Part shown: one piece after another, positions 4,993 to 6,360 of the stretch
Layout: each line of letters begins with the position of its first letter
Numbering within the stretch: position 1 is the first letter of the stretch
The notes under the pieces: generated by a model
What the model saw: the letters and a program-made list of their open reading frames with translations, nothing else
Database searches by the model: none
Told to the model about the DNA's origin: nothing
NCBI GenBank assembly: GCA_030830465.1
Contig: JAURMY010000426.1
Location: forward strand, 1 to 6,360
Length of the DNA: 6,360 nt
Direction: 5' to 3'
Source of the DNA: Alphaproteobacteria bacterium
GTDB lineage: Bacteria; Pseudomonadota; Alphaproteobacteria; Rhodobacterales; Rhodobacteraceae
Translations under genes and position numbers: made by a program

Positions 4993-6360
4993 TCACGAGG
5001 TCAGACCGCCCGCCAATGCCTTTTCAATCAGGGCGATGGTTTCATCAACCCCGTAAAGCGCGATAAAGCCGCCAAAGCGCGGGCCCTGTGACGCCCCCAA
5101 CAGAACCTCATAAAGCGCTTTGAACCAGTCCCGCAGCGGTTCAAACCCGTGGTCCTTGCCGACCGCAAACACCATGGTCTGCAATGCATCGCCATCCTGC
5201 CCGCCCTGCCAGGATTTCAACCGCGAAACCAGATCCAGCAAGGCCGCGCGTTCTTTTTCATCCGGGGCGCGGAACCGGCGCTCGGGCGCAACGAAATCAT
5301 CAAAATATTTCAACGCGAACCCGGCCGCAGCATCCAGATCCGGGTGGGTTTCCGGCGAGGCCTCGGGCGCATAGCGCCGAATGAAACCCCAAAGCCCGGC
5401 CTTGTCCTTTGCCGAAGCCACCGAGGCCAGATTAAGCAGCATCGCAAAGGGCACGACCATATTGCTGACGGGCGGGTTGCCGCCATGAATATGCCAGACC
5501 GGATTGTTCACCCGCGCGTCGTCGTCCTGATCGACATAGGCACGCAATTGCTGATGATATTCGTCCACCGCCTTGGGGATCACATCAAAATACATCCGCT
5601 TGGCCGTTTTCGGCTTCAGAAACATGAAATAGCTTAGCGATTCAGGCGACGCATAGCTCAGCCATTCATCAATCGTCAGGCCGTTGCCCTTGGATTTGCT
5701 GATCTTTTCGCCGTTCTGATCGAGAAACAGTTCATAGGTGAAATGTTCAGGTTTCTTGCCGCCCAAAATCTCGCATATCCGGTCATAGATCGGGGTATTC
5801 GTGCTGTGATCCTTGCCGTACATTTCGAAATCCACCCCCAATGCCGCCCAGCGCGCGCCAAAGTCGGGCTTCCACTGCAACTTCACATGGCCGCCGGTCA
5901 CCGGCAGGGTCATTTCGGTGCCGTCCTCATCGTCAAACGTAATGGTTCCGGCCTTGGCATCGACTTTCTTGATCGGCACATACATGACCCGTCCGGTTTC
6001 AGGATGGATCGGCAGGAAAATCGAATAGGTCTGCTGACGTTCTTCGCGCAGCGAGGCCAGCATGACCTCCATCAGCGCGTCATAGCGTTCCGCCGCGCGC
6101 AACAGGATTTCGTCGAACTGTCCGGTGCGGTAAAATTCGGTGGCGCTGATGAATTCGTATTGGAAACCGAAGGTATCCAGAAAACGCCGCAGCATGGCGT
6201 TGTTATGGTGGCCAAAGCTTTCATATTCCCCAAACGGGTCCGGCACGCTGGTCAGCGGTCTTTGCAGATGCTCGGTCAGTTTTTCCGGGTTCGGTACATT
6301 GCCGGGCACCTTGCGCATCCCGTCCACGTCGTCGGAAAAACAGATCAGCCGGGTCGGAAT
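4993..6360 (-). CDS. lysK: Lysyl-tRNA synthetase, class I (archaeal type), 5' end outside window
   Basis: The last 455 residues of a class I lysyl-tRNA synthetase, which charges tRNA-Lys with lysine in the cytoplasm. The frame stays open to the right edge and begins [20 protein letters not shown], characteristic of the family just after the N-terminal HIGH motif; an apparent GTG start at 6327 is therefore internal. Other marks are a [23 protein letters not shown] segment and the KMSKS loop as KISKSKGN (about residues 219-226 of this fragment). The C-terminal half is the alpha-helical cage that binds the anticodon stem. Full proteins are about 520-530 residues, so roughly 70 are missing, including HIGH. 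Class I LysRS is typical of archaea and of alphaproteobacteria, where it replaces the class II enzyme. It is probably the first visible gene of a unit with DUF4864. Confidence 0.95.
   Translation of the reverse strand: MPTRLICFSDDVDGMRKVPGNVPNPEKLTEHLQRPLTSVPDPFGEYESFGHHNNAMLRRFLDTFGFQYEFISATEFYRTGQFDEILLRAAERYDALMEVMLASLREERQQTYSIFLPIHPETGRVMYVPIKKVDAKAGTITFDDEDGTEMTLPVTGGHVKLQWKPDFGARWAALGVDFEMYGKDHSTNTPIYDRICEILGGKKPEHFTYELFLDQNGEKISKSKGNGLTIDEWLSYASPESLSYFMFLKPKTAKRMYFDVIPKAVDEYHQQLRAYVDQDDDARVNNPVWHIHGGNPPVSNMVVPFAMLLNLASVASAKDKAGLWGFIRRYAPEASPETHPDLDAAAGFALKYFDDFVAPERRFRAPDEKERAALLDLVSRLKSWQGGQDGDALQTMVFAVGKDHGFEPLRDWFKALYEVLLGASQGPRFGGFIALYGVDETIALIEKALAGGLTS

Noticed and set aside
1..6360. 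CRISPR array, tRNA or rRNA gene, insertion sequence or defence system
   Set aside because: No evenly spaced repeats, no cloverleaf-like or rRNA sequence, no transposase-like reading frame and no terminal inverted repeats were seen in any part of the window.

Overview
The window looks like chromosomal DNA from an alphaproteobacterium of the order Rhodobacterales (roseobacter group). Three points suggest this: a class I (archaeal-type) lysyl-tRNA synthetase, a short glutamyl-tRNA synthetase paralogue without a zinc motif, and two protein families I know mainly from this order (a DUF4864 lipid-export-type secreted protein and a large cytosolic-start beta-helix protein). The assignment is from recognising protein families by eye, not from a database search.

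Layout from left to right: the 3' end of a plus-strand gene (1-312), probably a gamma-glutamylcyclotransferase family protein, converges on gltX (343-1665, minus) with a 30-base gap. Upstream of gltX lies a 202-base intergenic region holding a plausible gltX promoter, two inverted repeats, and the rho-independent terminator of the next gene. A 764-residue beta-helix, tailspike-like protein fills 1868-4162 (minus). A 356-base non-coding stretch (4163-4518) precedes it. Then come a small secreted DUF4864 protein (4519-4929, minus) and the 3' part of the class I lysyl-tRNA synthetase gene (4993-6360, minus; its 5' end is outside the window). Everything from 343 to the right edge is on the minus strand.

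The two synthetases are housekeeping genes for charging tRNA with Glu and Lys. DUF4864 sits 63 bases after the lysyl-tRNA synthetase stop and is probably co-transcribed with it. The beta-helix gene has a long leader and its own terminator, so it appears to be a self-contained transcription unit placed between translation genes. It is the most interesting object here: it has the architecture of a phage-type spike or polysaccharide-binding fibre but no secretion signal and no phage genes beside it. One hypothesis, not shown by the sequence alone, is that it is an unlinked component of a gene transfer agent or similar particle. I see no CRISPR array, tRNA, rRNA, insertion sequence or defence system.
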